Source of the DNA: Deroplatys truncata
Taxonomy: Eukaryota > Arthropoda > Insecta > Mantodea > Mantidae
Reading direction: 5' to 3'
Length of the DNA: 64,000 bases
Assembly: GCA_030765065.1 (NCBI GenBank)
Contig: CM060975.1
Location: forward strand, 164,086,993 to 164,150,992
Positions 36,426-48,817 of this stretch are shown here, one piece after another. How positions within the stretch are numbered: the stretch's first letter is position 1; each line of letters starts with the position of its first letter. The position numbers and the translations under genes were made by a program. The notes beneath the pieces were generated by a model, which worked only from the letters and a program-made list of their open reading frames with translations, did no database searches and had not been told where the DNA came from.

Positions 36426-39400
36426 CTGTGCAAAACATGTAGAGTAATTTAGTTTACTGCATTATTTAATTGCAAAGGAGATACATTTAAATTGCGTACG
36501 AAGGAGGTTAAGCTTTACTGAAACAAAATTAATCTTTAGTATTGCCAGTTTTCTGAGCAAATAACTTAACTCTCATCTGGAGAAATTTCTTTGTATGAGT
36601 GAGAGAAAAGAAACAAACATGTAAAACAATATTTTTTTTGTGAAATGAGTTTACGAATAATTTCATTGCAACATACAAAAGTGGTTAGAAATCATAAGAA
36701 TTAACCAAAGCATGAAATCTGATGTTTGCTGACCCACTCAATGAACCTGATGAGGTGAGATTTAGTATTACTTACGGCCAAGTCGTCTTCGCGAGCCAAG
36801 TTCCTTGCAGCGGCAGCATAACCACCATCAGCAGCATAAATGGAGTTTGCAGCAGGAACTCCATATTCTGTTGAGAGAGCACCAGATCTGCCTGCGGCGA
36901 AAGGAGCACCATATTGCATGGAGGGAGCACCACCGAAGGATCTGCTGGAAGCGGCGGGAGCACCATACTGAGTGGACAGGGCATCGCCGAAAGATCTGCT
37001 AGAAGCAGCGGGAGCACCATACTGGGTAGAGAGAGCACCACCGAAGGATCTGCTTGAAGCGGCGGGAGCACCATACTGGGTAGAGAGAGCACCACCGAAG
37101 GATCTGCTTGAAGCGGCGGGAGCACCATACTGGGTAGAGAGAGCACCACCGAAGGATCTGCTTGAAGCGGCGGGAGCACCATACTGAGTGGACAGGGCAT
37201 CGCCGAAAGATCTGCTAGAAGCAGCGGGAGCACCATACTGGGTAGAGAGAGCACCACCGAAGGATCTGCCAGAAGCGGAAGGAACACCATATCGGGTTGA
37301 GGGAGCACCACCAAACCGAGCCGAAGCACCACCGAAGCGGGTTGAAGCCGAAGGAGCACCGTAACGTGTTGAAAGAGCATCGCTGAAGGAATGGCTTGAG
37401 CCAGAAGCACTAAAACGGCTCAGAGCTCCAGAGGCACCACCAATACGCACTGAAGGTGCAGGAGCACCATACTGGTTAGATGGGACACCACCAAAAGAAC
37501 GGGAAGAGGGGGCGCCATACTGGTTTGAAGGAGCTCCACCAAAACGGGCTGAAGCGCCACCAAATCGGCTTGTAGCTTCAGGTACGCCATACTGAGTAGA
37601 AAGTGCTCTGTTTTCGATCATGGGAGCTCCATATTTGCTCTCAGGTGTTCGAGCTCCGTTCTGATTGGGTGGCAAGTAAGAATTTGGAACTGGAGGTTCT
37701 GCAAGGACACCAGCAAGTGTCACTGAGATGAAAAGCAGCATCATCTGGAAAAATTGCAATCGCAAGTATTAGCCAGTGTTAATCAGATATGGCGCTCATA
37801 TAGGACGTTTAAAGCTTGATTGTCCAGATCCTAGAGTGGGCCAGAAGTGCGGCGGTAACGACATTAAGCTTCAAAGGCAGAAATGCACAAAAGTTTCAGA
37901 AACTGATGTCTGATCTTGTGAGAAACGCCTGCGTCTAGCATAAAACAGTAACTGCTAATCACATTTTGAAGCAACTTGTGTGGTATTGTTAATAAAAGGT
38001 GAGTAAACTATAGTCAGGTCCATAAACATCTCTTAAGATCTTCAGATACGGTGGGACAGATGTTGACGGTACCATCGAGCAGCTCAGGGGAACACCTCGA
38101 GGATTTATTGTGGCCGAATACTATAATGAACTTGATATGTCCAATTCCTCTTTACAACATGAGGTCTGAACATAAACGTAGTTATTTTAACGAGAGTATT
38201 AATTATGAAACAAAGCAAATGCATTCTTTAGAGGCGGAAAGATAACTGCGTCTAGGATAACTTGAATTAGCTTTGAGAACAACGTAATTTACCGTGATAG
38301 GTTTGCGATCACCTCTATTTCAGAAAGCCTACGCTCGCACCACTTAAATGTAAAACTTTCAAAAGCTCAAATGGCCATTATTTGGGTTTTAAGCAGGGTT
38401 AATAAATACCATATAAATGTCTTTGGATAATGAACGAAAGTGCTGCAGCTGTAGCTTTGCAGAATAACAGTTTTGGCTAAACTTCAGACAGGCTATGAGA
38501 GAACAACATTCTTGGTAGGCAGCATATTTTTCCGTAGATGAAATGAACTATCTAGCACTAGAATTTTAACATAATAATAATAATAATAATAATTCATAAT
38601 GAAACCCTTTGTGTTAGATTTACATATCCATTCTGTTAAATAGTGTTTTAGCTCCAGCTTTATTTAAAAATCTATTACTAACCAAATGAACATTAACTGT
38701 CTTATCGCTCTTGAATGTTTAGAGAGTCATATATTTTATTCTAAAATTCAAAATTTGGGATTGTAAATTATATCTTTTTAGCTTTCTTTCGCAAGCCAAT
38801 ATGATATTGTAAATGCAATCTGTTATAATATGTTATCATTTAAATTGTCCACTTTTAAGACTTACTAGCTGTGTTGCAGGGTAAATGCTTTCAATTGGTT
38901 CGCAACAGTAGTTTTAAAGATAAGTACTAGTGCTGAGAAATGTCTCTGGGTTTACTCATGAGGAAGGGTTGTAAAAATGTAGTTTATCGTGTGCGTAAAA
39001 CAATAAGAGTTTCTACAGTTCTACGGATAACTTACTAGCTCATCGTTTTTAATTAAGTAAACGGAAAAGAACAAATGCTTGCAGCAGTAAAAATTATTAA
39101 CACCTTTTAATATTTCTCAAGCTAAATATAATAAGAATATTTTTACTTTCTCTACTACGTATAGTAAGTAGGGGAAGTATTGTATTCCAACCAAAAATTC
39201 GATACCGAGATTTCACCGGAAATATGTGTTTTGAGACCCCCTGAATCCAAAAAAAGCATTTTTGGAAACATGTCCGTGTGTGTGCCTGTGTGTTTGTGTG
39301 TCTTGTCTCTGTGTGTGTGTCTGTCTGTGAACATAACTCAGAAACGAACAGTCGGATAAACACCAAACTTGGTATTTAGGTTCAGTATCTTCCATGGATG

Positions 39401-41095
39401 CGACACGAAGGTTTTCAAGAAAATCCCCCTACCCCAGAGTACCCTTTACATGGAAGATTTTTCGAAAATTTTAATTTTCTCAAAAATGGCTCTAATGATT
39501 TTGATTAAAATATCATATGTTTAAGATATTTTTATGACAAATAAAATGTATATCTTGAATTTCCTGGGAATGTCTCCAAAAGTATTCTTCATTGTGAACG
39601 ACTTTAGCATAACTGGTAAACCATAAGAGATAGACAAAAGTTCACTACACAAAAATGTAGATCGCGTTAAAATACACAATTTATGTCATATACATTTTTT
39701 TTGTTGAGTGAACCATTTTCGAGATATTACTTATTATTCCCTTAAAGTTTTCAATACTTGTTTTCTCAAATGGGAAATCGTTATTCATTTTTTTGTCTTG
39801 GATATGCAAAGAGTATTAATCTGTGGGAAAGGGAATGGTGCTGCACCTAGCAACCAGCTATTAAGAGATATGTATGTGCTTAAAGGCTACTGTATTTCTA
39901 TATTATCCTTGTAAATATATATTCCCCTTACATCTACAAGGAAATTAGCAATAAGATAGACTCTGCAAAAGTTTATCTCGATTAACATGAAGTAGATGGA
40001 GAATAGGCGTTTGTATAAATAGTTTGTACAAGAGTAGAGAAAGTCATGTGAGTGTAACACATCAGATTTTTAAACATTTTAAACCATTCTGTAGTAAGCC
40101 TTATAAAAGAAGCTTGCTGCAATCCTAATATGAAATTGAAAACACAATCGACTAATGCCAACGTAAAAACGATTGAATGAAAAGCGGGAAATGCAGATAT
40201 CTGAATCCCTTCATTCCCCATTTTAATTTTTTTGAAATGCCATGTGGTTTACACTTATTGAGAGCAAATAAAAATGGTCGACTATAGAGTAATATTCCAA
40301 ATAAGTGGAGTAAAGTTCTTTCTAGGTATATTCAAGGAGTACAGATTTTTATTCTAATTTTGAAATTCTTAGCAGATAAGGGAACAAACATTTTCACAAG
40401 TGCACGAACGTCTTTTCATATTATTCATTCATGTTATTGAATATTCCATTTTATTTACATTCATATTATTGGAATCTTTAATATGAACCCATTTTTTATT
40501 TTAGACTTAAAAGCAAGTATTTTAGCAACTTCAAAACTCGTTTCTTAAATTCCAATTTTACAAAACACATATCCCATTCTTAGCCAGAATTTTCGGGATC
40601 GAAGGTTCGATTTATGAAATTAAGTGTTGCATTTAAAACACAAACTAGTTATTTAGAAAACATCTAAACCTAGGTTTATGAATCTGTAAATTCCCTTTTT
40701 ATATAAATATAATAATACGACAATTGATAATTTCAGAATTCGTGAGAGATATTATATAATATATATATAGTACATTGTTCTGAGTATTTATATTATTATT
40801 ACTATTACTGCTACAGAGAATGAGATCTTTGTTAAGAAAAAAATCGGAAAAGTATAGATTCGTACAAGGAAAGGTGAAGTGAATAGTTCTATAAGTATGC
40901 AAGGCATATGAGCCACTTTAAGAAAATAATGAATCAATAATCTACATTGTTCTTAAACAAGCTAACATTCACTTTGATTGCAACAATATCTAAAATCCAA
41001 TTATTTAATGATTTGAGTGAATGCATACAAATATAATTTGTAATTGGAGTTGTCTGTATGACATTTATGGCTCTCCATGTGCTTACCTTAGCCAT
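36168..41095 (-). CDS. Pro-resilin-like cuticular protein, gene 3 (expanded repeats)
   Basis: Coding join on the minus strand: 41095..41087, 37744..36776, 36425..36168; 411 residues, both introns phase 0. MAK is followed by MMLLFISVTLAGVLA (signal) and EPPVPNSYLPPNQNG. Exon 2 has 14 YG[A/V]P motifs against nine in the other genes, because an 18-residue unit GGALSTQYGAPAASSRSF is repeated six times in tandem (36939-37262). The R&R domain carries EPASYEFTYEVEDAESG, EYEADVEGY and PQRRGG. Donor 1 is GTAAGC and donor 2 GTAAGT. The inferred role is a secreted, chitin-bound elastic cuticle protein; the longer repeat would lengthen the elastic segment. Intron 1 (about 3.34 kb) contains a complete ACTTTCTC-family element. 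It pairs with gene 4 by sequence. Confidence 0.9.
36776..37744 (-). CDS. Gene 3 exon 2: signal peptide core and expanded repeats
   Basis: 323 codons from ATGATG after acceptor TTTTCCAG to donor GTAAGT after ...REDDLA. The excess over gene 4 (264 bp) lies mostly in the 54-bp tandem repeat. The other reading frames here are repeat shadows. Confidence 0.9.
36939..37262 (-). repeat. Coding minisatellite, six 54-bp units
   Basis: Unit starts at 36939, 36993, 37047, 37101, 37155 and 37209. Units 2 and 6 are identical; units 1 and 5 differ at one base and share the variant encoding GDALS. So a 216-bp block (four units) appears to have been partly duplicated. All units keep the frame. Confidence 0.92.
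39142..40075 (+). mobile_element. ACTTTCTC-family element, best complete copy
   Basis: It starts TTTTTACTTTCTCTACTACGTATAG and ends GAGTAGAGAAAGTCATGTGAGTGTAACACATCAGAT; about 935 bp. It lies in intron 1 of gene 3 and is missing from intron 1 of gene 4, so it entered after those two genes separated. The GT-rich stretch (39275-39330) is internal. No protein-coding potential. Confidence 0.75.
41087..41095 (-). CDS. Gene 3 exon 1 (MAK)
   Basis: ATG GCT AAG then GTAAGC. An upstream frame that stays open through the TATA box is not transcribed if the initiator at 41136-41131 is used, so this ATG is preferred. Confidence 0.85.
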
Positions 41096-41130
41096 TGCTA
41101 GTTGTATTCTTGTAGCTGATAGCAATGGAA

Positions 41131-41400
41131 GACTGAGCTGTCGATAAAGACTTTCATAGGCATTTATATAGTGCATCTGGAGCATTGGATGGTGGCCTAA
41201 ACTGCTGACCTCCAAAGGGTGGGGGAGCGAAAGAAACAAGTTCATTCCAATTGGATCATCTCATGGGCGACTTTGCAAGGGGCTGTGACGGCAACACACT
41301 CGTATCGTGTTGCATAATGCGCATCGCAACTTTCATTGCCACAGAACTGCCTGGTGGCCCCCTCCAAGAAAACAGAAAAAATTGTAGCTGCCTGTCGCGA
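41131..41400 (-). promoter_or_regulatory. Gene 3 core and proximal promoter
   Basis: TATATAAA at 41170-41163 and TCAGTC at 41136-41131. The upstream region (AAAGGGTGG near 41213-41221, GGCTGTGACGGCAACACAC, and CGCAACTTTCATTGC near 41325-41339) is very close to gene 4 and alignable with genes 1 and 2. Confidence 0.75.
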
Positions 41401-41714
41401 GCTGGTTATGCCATTCATAAGCTAACGAAGTAAATGCTTCTATCAGGATCTACTGCAGAGGAAAATGCAGATGGCTATTGTCAGAATGGAGGGACGCATT
41501 TCACAATTTACTGAATGATGGTTCAACGTAATGCATCTGTGGCATATTTCTCTGGATTTTTAGGGTCGGTTTCACCAACCAATGCTACATTTTAACTCAA
41601 TCTTAGAGTGGTTTATGAAGTAGTAGGTTTGTTGTATTGTTATTTATAAGCCCCACGCTTTGGGAGCCAATGTGAAGAAGGTTTGTTGCTTCACGTATGG
41701 AAAGCCAATTTGAA

Positions 41715-42618
41715 GTAGGAGTTGTATTGTAGTTCAACTGTTGGGGAGCCGAACTTGAAGTAGTTGCAACCGCACGTATGGTACCCGGTAGCCTTCGTCC
41801 CAAATTTAAAAATATTAACTTTGTAATTTGATCGTTTATATAAATATTATATATTTATGTTTACCTCGGCTGCGTCAGTATTATTGGTAGAGACATGGAT
41901 TTCTTTGCAAGGCGTGGTGCGGCTGAAGAATGTAGGCTTACACAGATTATAATTTTTTAATTCACTCCTTTTTATTAATTCTTGACACGATTTAAATAAC
42001 ACTTCACTGATATAGAGAGCTGTGAGATTTATTTTACTAATTACTTGCACTTTTTAACATGTAAAGTATTTATCGTCTCACACTGAATGCGTATTAAATT
42101 TCTCGAGCACGCATCTCGCGTGCGGTTAGGAACACTTATGAGCGCTGTCTACAGCAACTGACTTGATTTCTACCGCCTAAATTTGTAAATTTCTGTATTT
42201 CAAGTTTATCATTGGCTATTCCTTTTCGAATAGAATACTTGTATTTAACTTAAGCTTTTTTCTGGTTGTTGCTTGGCTATTTTATAAACTGTCTCAAAAT
42301 TTACATTATTGTTGCTCCAATAATGACTAGTAGCATTATTAAACTTTCTTACTCATTATTTCTTCAAAGTTACCTCATTGTTACCTCATTGTTAGCAACT
42401 TTTAACCTATTATTCTCACAGCTCTTACATTATTAAATTACGTAATACATTCACATAACATTATCACACATGTGTACAGTAATATAAACATATACCATGA
42501 CTATAATATACATTTTTTACATATTGTTACATACACATATTGCTTTAAGGCGGGCTGTTATTGAATTTATATATTATATAATTAGACTGAAATCATTTGT
42601 GTTAAAAATACTGCTTCA
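41715..42618 (-). repeat. LTR, downstream copy
   Basis: Direct repeat of 44578-45475 with small indels. The sequence beyond it contains CCCCACGCTTTGGGAGCCA, which read in reverse resembles a primer-binding site (TGGCTCCCAAAGCGTGGGG). That is unexpected on the outer side of a 3' LTR. Confidence 0.7.
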
Positions 42619-43231
42619 AATTGCCCCCTTTTAGAAATATTTAAAAATTGTTCTTTTTGTTTTGTTCTTTTTTTAAATGTTTTGTGAAAGTCTCCTGAAA
42701 GAAAGAAACATAACCATTTTATTATTACACTTTCTAATTTTTTCACTGTCACTTTTGTTTAACAGTCATTGGTTTTTCACTACACTCATGTATAGCAGAA
42801 TACTTCATATTTTGTTCTTCCACTTGTTCTACATTAAGGTCAAAGACCTGGTGTAAGGTCAATGATCTTGTTTTCACTAATTGTCTATTCACTAATACAG
42901 CCACTATTAAGCATTTTATTTCCTGGACATTTAACATTTAATTAGTCATATTAACACTTGTCTTATAATTTCTAACAATTTCTATCTTATACAGTATAAA
43001 TGCAGTTTTTATGCTTTTCTTACTAACAATGGATTTTCTTTTATTTCATCTTTTTATCTAAACACTTTTGTTATATTGACAATTGGTTACATTTAGTAAA
43101 GATACTGTTATACATTTTTAAATTACATTGCTTTCCCCTTTTATGTTCCAGTTACTTTATTTTCTTTTTCTTCTTGTGCCACACATAACCTACATACTTT
43201 ATTTTCTTTTTCTTCTTATGCCACAGATTTT

Positions 43232-44224
43232 TTAGACTTGCCTAATCTTATGTTGCACAGTTATGTTCCAAAACTTATTCATGAATAAAACTCTAAATAT
43301 TTCAAAATTTATTTCACTGTCTGCTACCATATGTAACCAATCTAAGGTTTTGTTATCCGAGCATTTTCTAACAAGTATAATTTTTAATGCTTCAGGCACA
43401 TTTTTAAATTTAAAATATTCTACTAGATCATGTATAAATTGTACTGGACTTGAGGAAGCATTAAAATAAGGTAATGGTAATTCATTAAGCACAGAATAAT
43501 AGTTTGACATCTGTTTTGGTACATGCACATGTGTGTCATCATTATTGTTTTGTGTTTGAGAGGCTGATGCTATGGAAAAAGTAGTAGCGTCTCTTGTATT
43601 ATTACTTAACAAAGGTGATACACTTCTTTCTGCACTTGTATCACTGTCATGCACTTGATTAGCATTTACAGAACTAGTTACATTTGCATTTACTTATAGT
43701 ACTGTTAGATTTATTTGTATTTGCACAATATCTGCATTTGTGTTTTCTACTTCTTCAGTTTCCTGACTAGTTTCTTGTAGTTCATTTAATTCTGTGTTAG
43801 TTTCATTCAGCTTATTATTCAACTCTTTATTGGTTTCGGTTAACTTGTTACTTAACCCTACTCTTAGCTCTGTATAAGATTCAGTTATAGATATTAGTTT
43901 CTTTAACACTCCTCTCATTTCAGTTATTGTTTTTAGAAGGCACATAATTTGTTGTTGGGAGAAGTTTTCTTGTTCTTTTTGGCTACACGTGTCAGGGATA
44001 GTATTTCTTTCATTTGTGGTTTCCTGCACTAACATATGTAAAGGTGATTGACCTTGCACACTACTGCTATCTTTTTCTATGCCTACTTGTGAATTTACAG
44101 ATAACTGTTCTTCTGCATCTAACCCATTTGTTTCCTCTAGCTCTGATTGAAAATTTACATTTTAATCTGTAATGGTTGACCTATCCTCTCCTACTTTCCT
44201 ATTTTCATTGTTTTCTGTTTCCAT
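43232..44224 (-). pseudogene. Retroelement gag-like frame with two stops
   Basis: One frame is open from ATG at 44224 (METENNENRKVGED) to the stop at 43232, except for TAA at 44164-44162 and at 43696-43694. The first part has a heptad-like coiled coil (KLTETNKELNNKLNETNTELNEL). The last part reads LPYFNASSSPVQFIHDLVEY ... FEIFRVLFMNKFW, as in gag of Ty3-type retrotransposons. In that family it forms the particle shell in the cytoplasm. No pol follows. Confidence 0.62.
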
Positions 44225-44577
44225 TTTAATTTGTATATTTTCTTTTGTTATATTTGGTTTGGAGTTGCTCAATTTTAATTAACCGCTTCTTACCAGCATG
44301 AATTTATGTTAATAACAATATCTTCGTAACTACTTTGATAATTCTATAAATATATAATATTGGAATTTTCTGACCTTTTCTCTGGCTGTTAGTAAACCTT
44401 TATACTCGATGTTCTCACGTAGATTGTTGACTGCGTGCCCCGTACTCCTGAAAGATTTGTTGCTGTCCTTGGATGATGTTGTTGATGATTTTGAAGTTCT
44501 CTGAAGTGAAGTCTTGTGGTTTCGTCGATTCTGGTAGTTCTATGTTGTTCAGTGATCTCTTCTTTTCAGTTATTCCT

Positions 44578-45475
44578 GTAGGAGTTGTATTGTAGTTCAA
44601 TGTTGGGGAGCCGAACTTGAAGTAGTTGCAACCGCACGTATGGTACCCGGTAGCCTTCGTCCCAAATTTAAAAATATTAACATTGTAATTTGACAGTTTC
44701 TTTAAATATTATATATTTATGTTTGCCTCGGCTGCGTCAGTATTATTAGTAGAGACATGGATTTCTTTACAAGGCGTGGTGCGGCTGAAGAATGTAGGCT
44801 TACACAGATTAAAATTTTTTAATTCACTCCTTTTTAATAATTCTTGACACGATATAGAGAGCTGAGAGATTTTTTCTTATTAATTACTTGCATTTTTTAA
44901 CACGTAAACTATTTTGCGTCTCATACTGAATACGTATTAAATTTCTCGAGAACGCATCTCGCGTCCGGTTAGGAACACTGTCTACAACCAACGCGTCCAG
45001 TTATGAGCGCTGTCTACAAGCAACTGACTTGATTTCTACCGCCTAAATTTGTAAAATTTCTGTATTTCAAGTTTATGATTGGTTATTCATAATCCAATAG
45101 AATACTTTTATTTAACTTAAGCTTTTTTCTGGTTCTTGATTGGCTATTTTATAAACTGTCTCAAAATTTACATTATTGTTGCTCCAATAATGACTAGTAT
45201 CATTATTAAACTTTCTAACTCATTATTGCCTCAAGGCTACCTCATTGTTAGCAATTTTTAACCTATTATTCTCACAGCTCCTACATTATTAAATTACGTA
45301 ATACATTCACATAACATTATTACACATGTATACAATAATATAAACATATGCAATGACTGTAATCTACACTTTTTACATATTGTTACATACACAACTGCTT
45401 TAAGGCGGGCTGTTATTGAATTTATATATTATATAATTAGACTGAAATCATTTAAGTGTTAAAAATACTGCTTCA
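44578..45475 (-). repeat. LTR, upstream copy
   Basis: Direct repeat of 41715-42618. On the minus strand it lies upstream of the gag-like frame and is thus the 5' LTR. A short frame (44600-44415) starts at its inner end and is probably leader sequence. Confidence 0.7.
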
Positions 45476-45919
45476 TTTAACACTGAAATTAATTCAAATT
45501 TTGTTTCATGGAACAAAGTTAGCTTTAGCAATTATTAAACTTGGTGTTAACATCGCCATTCCCCTTGTGTTAAGGCTTTTACGTAAAAATGCTAGAAGTT
45601 GAAAAACTAAGCTGTTGATGCGAGTTTACTGCATTTGGTGTTTTTAATGTCATTCATAACGGAAGAAGAACCGTGCATCATAATTTGAAAACTTGCAAAA
45701 GGGAATCTTTAAAGGGATACGGTCGTGAGCATGGTTTATAAGAAACACCAGAGATTAGAATATTACTACTAGATACCTTGAGATGTTATGCTACTGGCAC
45801 TTTTCATTTAATGGTATATAGATAATAATGTTGGAGTTTCCATGCTGTCGTTTGTGGCTTTATCCGTAATGTTTCTAAAGCAATTGCTTCAAAGCGCAAG
45901 CGGTATTTTTACAGAGGTC

Positions 45920-46180
45920 TGTTTCATCCTTAATCAGTGATAACTAATTTTCATCCACTTTAGTTTCAATACAGTGTTCATCACCAGTTTTAAACCGTTC
46001 TTAACGCTCTTCGCACCTGACGTTTTTGGTGCCAGGTTTTGTGTTAGCATAAAATTGCCGCAGTTGCTTACTGGACCTGGGCAAACCGCGCGTTGCAACC
46101 AAATTATTCGCGGAATTTCTCCCAAGCTGCATCCTCATCCTTTAGTATAAGTTCATCGGCCTTTTCGCGCTCGATAATAC
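45920..46180 (-). pseudogene. Degenerate Myb/SANT-like DNA-binding fragment
   Basis: Minus-strand frames read IIEREKADELILKDEDAAWE, KFRE-stop-FGC, then after a frameshift RSSKQLRQFYANTKPGTKN VRCEER-stop-ERFKTG. The order (AW-E, R-S-KQL-YxN-K, FKTG) resembles the Myb/SANT-like domain (Myb_DNA-bind_5 type) frequent in insect genomes, often near Harbinger elements. Stops and a frameshift make it a relic. Confidence 0.45.
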
Positions 46181-46190
46181 CTCTATACGG

Positions 46191-46394
46191 TGCGATCGTT
46201 TTAAGGTAAGGCCTCAGACCGGCTATATGCGCTGTTTACACCACTTGTGACAAGGTTAGTACTCATGATAGTGCATATTAATATCACTCGTGAGTAAGAA
46301 ACACGGGAGTTATGAAACTAAAAACCTCAGTGTAATACACAGTGTGCTGAGCACGCATATGCACGATCTGTGGCCTCACCATAAAACGATCGCA
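46191..46394. mobile_element. MITE with about 45-bp inverted repeats (204 bp)
   Basis: It starts TGCGATCGTTTTAAGGTAAG and in reverse from its other end reads TGCGATCGTTTTATGGTGAG. The pairing continues through GGCC-CAGA and CATATGCG. No coding. I could not settle the target duplication. Confidence 0.7.
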
Positions 46395-46739
46395 TTGTAC
46401 TTAGTAATCAGTTTTATTAGCGCCTTTCGAACAGTGAAACATTAGTTCCTCTGCGTCTAGATTTTTCAGCTGACATCCGAAATCTAACCTCGACAATCAC
46501 ATGAGAATTGCCTGTGAAATTAATTAGTTTGCTGCTGAAACAGAGAGCGCTGCGATGCGTAGACAAAAGAGCATCAGAGGGCGTTTATAAGCCGTGTAGT
46601 TTGGTCACTGCCTTCTCGAAAACTGTCCTTTCCAGTTGTCTTTGACGTTAACAAAATGATAATTTTGTTACAGCTAATAATTCGCTGCAAAAGCTCGATG
46701 AAACGCTAGAATTACGTTAAACATTTAACACAAATTTAG

Positions 46740-47620
46740 TAAACAAAATGTTTATTTTTACTTCGGTTTCCGAAATTGGCTCTTAGGGTGTTAAGTGTAG
46801 CCCTTACTCTTAGCGCTACCATTATTGAGTGAATTACTTTACTGCATAGTGCAGAACGAACATAAAAATCTAGGCGCATTCCTGATAGGGGATTCCGGTT
46901 CATAATGAGTTTAGTGTTTACATCACATTTCGTGCGCTCACGCAAATACACACATATACTGATATTTTCATTTTGTTTGGATTCAGGGACCCTTAAAGTT
47001 TATTCTCCAGCTATTAGTTTTTGTTCTAAAACCCAACACTGCCTCCTCAAGACTAGAAATGGTAGAAAGAGAACAATGCTATTGTTTGGAAAGGTAGAAT
47101 CAGAGTGAAAAACTCAATGCCGTAGCCGGAAGTTGAACCACGGATCTTCCGGTTTCGACCAGATGCCCTAACCAACTACCATGGCAATATATCGGTATGA
47201 CATTAAATTCCCCAACTGACTCGCATTCTTCCCGGTAAACCAATGGCGACTTACAATGTCGTAAGTATAATTCTGGGCTTCACAATTTAACCAACTATTA
47301 GGCAATTAATTTTCGATGTTATTCATCTATTGTTATATGCTATACCCGAAAGTGCATGATAAGCTTAAAAACGACTGAATACAAATTCCCTCTCCCTTGA
47401 CACGCTTTGTTTTTCTCAGATATCACAAGTTACAAAACGTACCCAAATAAATCAAAGTTTACAAGATTTGTCATATATGCCAATACTACTACTGTTTTAC
47501 TAAAACGTTCCCATGACATCTTTGCCCTTTATTTCGGGGGCTTACAGCATTCAAGCTATAGGGAACTACATAGGGGATGGCTTCAAGCCCTGGGCTTGTT
47601 TTAAAGACTCATGATGTTAC
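46740..47620. other. Upstream flank shared by genes 3 and 4
   Basis: Matches 62420-63900 in order: CTCTTAG-GCTACCATTATTGA / CTCTTAGTACCACCATTCTTGA, AAAATCTAGG, ATTCCTGATAGGGGATTCC, and TTACAGCATTCAAGCT. This extends the gene 3 / gene 4 duplication well past the promoters. No gene is seen. Confidence 0.6.
47105..47200 (-). mobile_element. tRNA-like SINE head
   Basis: The minus strand reads GTTGGTTAGGGCATCTGGTC (A-box like) and GTGGTTCAACTTCCGG (B-box like). The body is short. It is not a tRNA gene because the terminal arms do not pair. Confidence 0.5.
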
Positions 47621-47949
47621 CCAGAAATAGTACAAATAATCCGAATAACTCTTTCGCCATTGAGATGCATCTCTTCTTCCTTTTCTTCATCTTACTCTGC
47701 TTCTACTGTAATAGATATATGCCATTTCCAATGTATCCTACAAGTACACTGCTGCTTCTTGTTCACGTCTATTAACATTACAATTTGTAATACACAAGGA
47801 TTTTGTTTGTCTAAAATATCGAAATATGCTTTAATTCCATGCATTTAATACCCACAAAACCTTTAAAGATTTGAAAAAATATATATAAATAGTATAAAAG
47901 AATTTGTTTAGAGATGCACAAGTATTTCCGAATCTACCACTATACCAGG

Positions 47950-48130
47950 AAAACATCGAGCGAGGTGGCGCTGCAGTAACGTGTGCGACTCGCATATGGG
48001 AAGTCCCGAATTCGATCCCGGCAACCGCCACTCTGGCGCATGGGTTTTTCGTGGTTAACCTATAATGACTTCTGCCTCGCGCCTGGATGTTAGCTGAATA
48101 GATGGATGACTTTTGTTTGTCACACACAAT
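47950..48130 (+). mobile_element. tRNA-derived SINE, family 4
   Basis: The head CGAGGTGGCGCTGCAGTAAC and B box CGAATTCGATCCCGGC are followed by a G/C-rich body (CGCCACTCTGGCGCATGGG). Only one copy is seen here. Confidence 0.55.
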
Positions 48131-48817
48131 GAATGCAAGAACTTACAGGACTCCGGTTTCTTCTAAAAGCTGTCTCCAACCCTCCTAAACATTTTCTGTC
48201 GCTTGGTCCCCGTTGTAAACTCAATAACAAACAAGTTTCTCCCTGGCTGACTTTTCTACTGTATAGGTATAGAATTTTCCAAAATATTTAATTTAAAAAA
48301 TTGTAACGCTTAACTGGTTAAAGATGGTGAATTCAAAAGTGGGCAGATATCAGAATATTAGTTATACTCTAGATAAGAAAAAATAATGTTACATTTTATC
48401 GTTTAGTTTATTAGTTACTGTCACAGCACAGAAACAGCAAATATCGCACTTTTACTGAAAAACTCGTTTTAATTAAAAATTTGTGACCACAAAAGTCTAT
48501 AAAGGTTCTAAACATGATATTATCTGAAAGAGTAAGATATTATGCATAGAATAATGTGTTTAAAGCTGAAATTTATAACAACTAAATATTTACACCATGC
48601 TATCACTTATTAGCAAATTGGCGACAGCACGAAAATAGAAAAGGGCGAAGCTAATGGCAACATGTATGCATTAGATAGAGACAAGGAAATCCCATTTACC
48701 TCCATACTACCTTTAAGGTTGAGACATTAATTAGTTAATTACCTCTTCAAAGGCATAAAGTATGTCCCAGTCGGGTTATAAAATATAGGTGAGGCACGAA
48801 TGGGAAAAATATTATAT

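Larger units (their letters stand above)
41715..45475 (-). mobile_element. Non-autonomous LTR retroelement with broken gag
   Basis: Two direct repeats of about 0.9 kb (41715-42618 and 44578-45475) enclose about 2 kb. On the minus strand each begins TGAAGCAGTATTTTTAAC, and each contains TGCGGTTGCAACTACTTCAA near its far end. The interior has a gag-like frame on the minus strand and no reverse transcriptase, protease or integrase. The outer boundary next to 41715 is blurred by further related sequence (41620-41715), and I could not confirm a target duplication. Confidence 0.72.

Noticed and set aside
40934-41245. Frame running through TATA and into MAK in gene 3 (also 61774-62103 in gene 4)
   Set aside because: It spans TATA and the initiator and reads into intron 1. 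Genes 1 and 2 do not preserve it, so it is probably promoter sequence that happens to be open.
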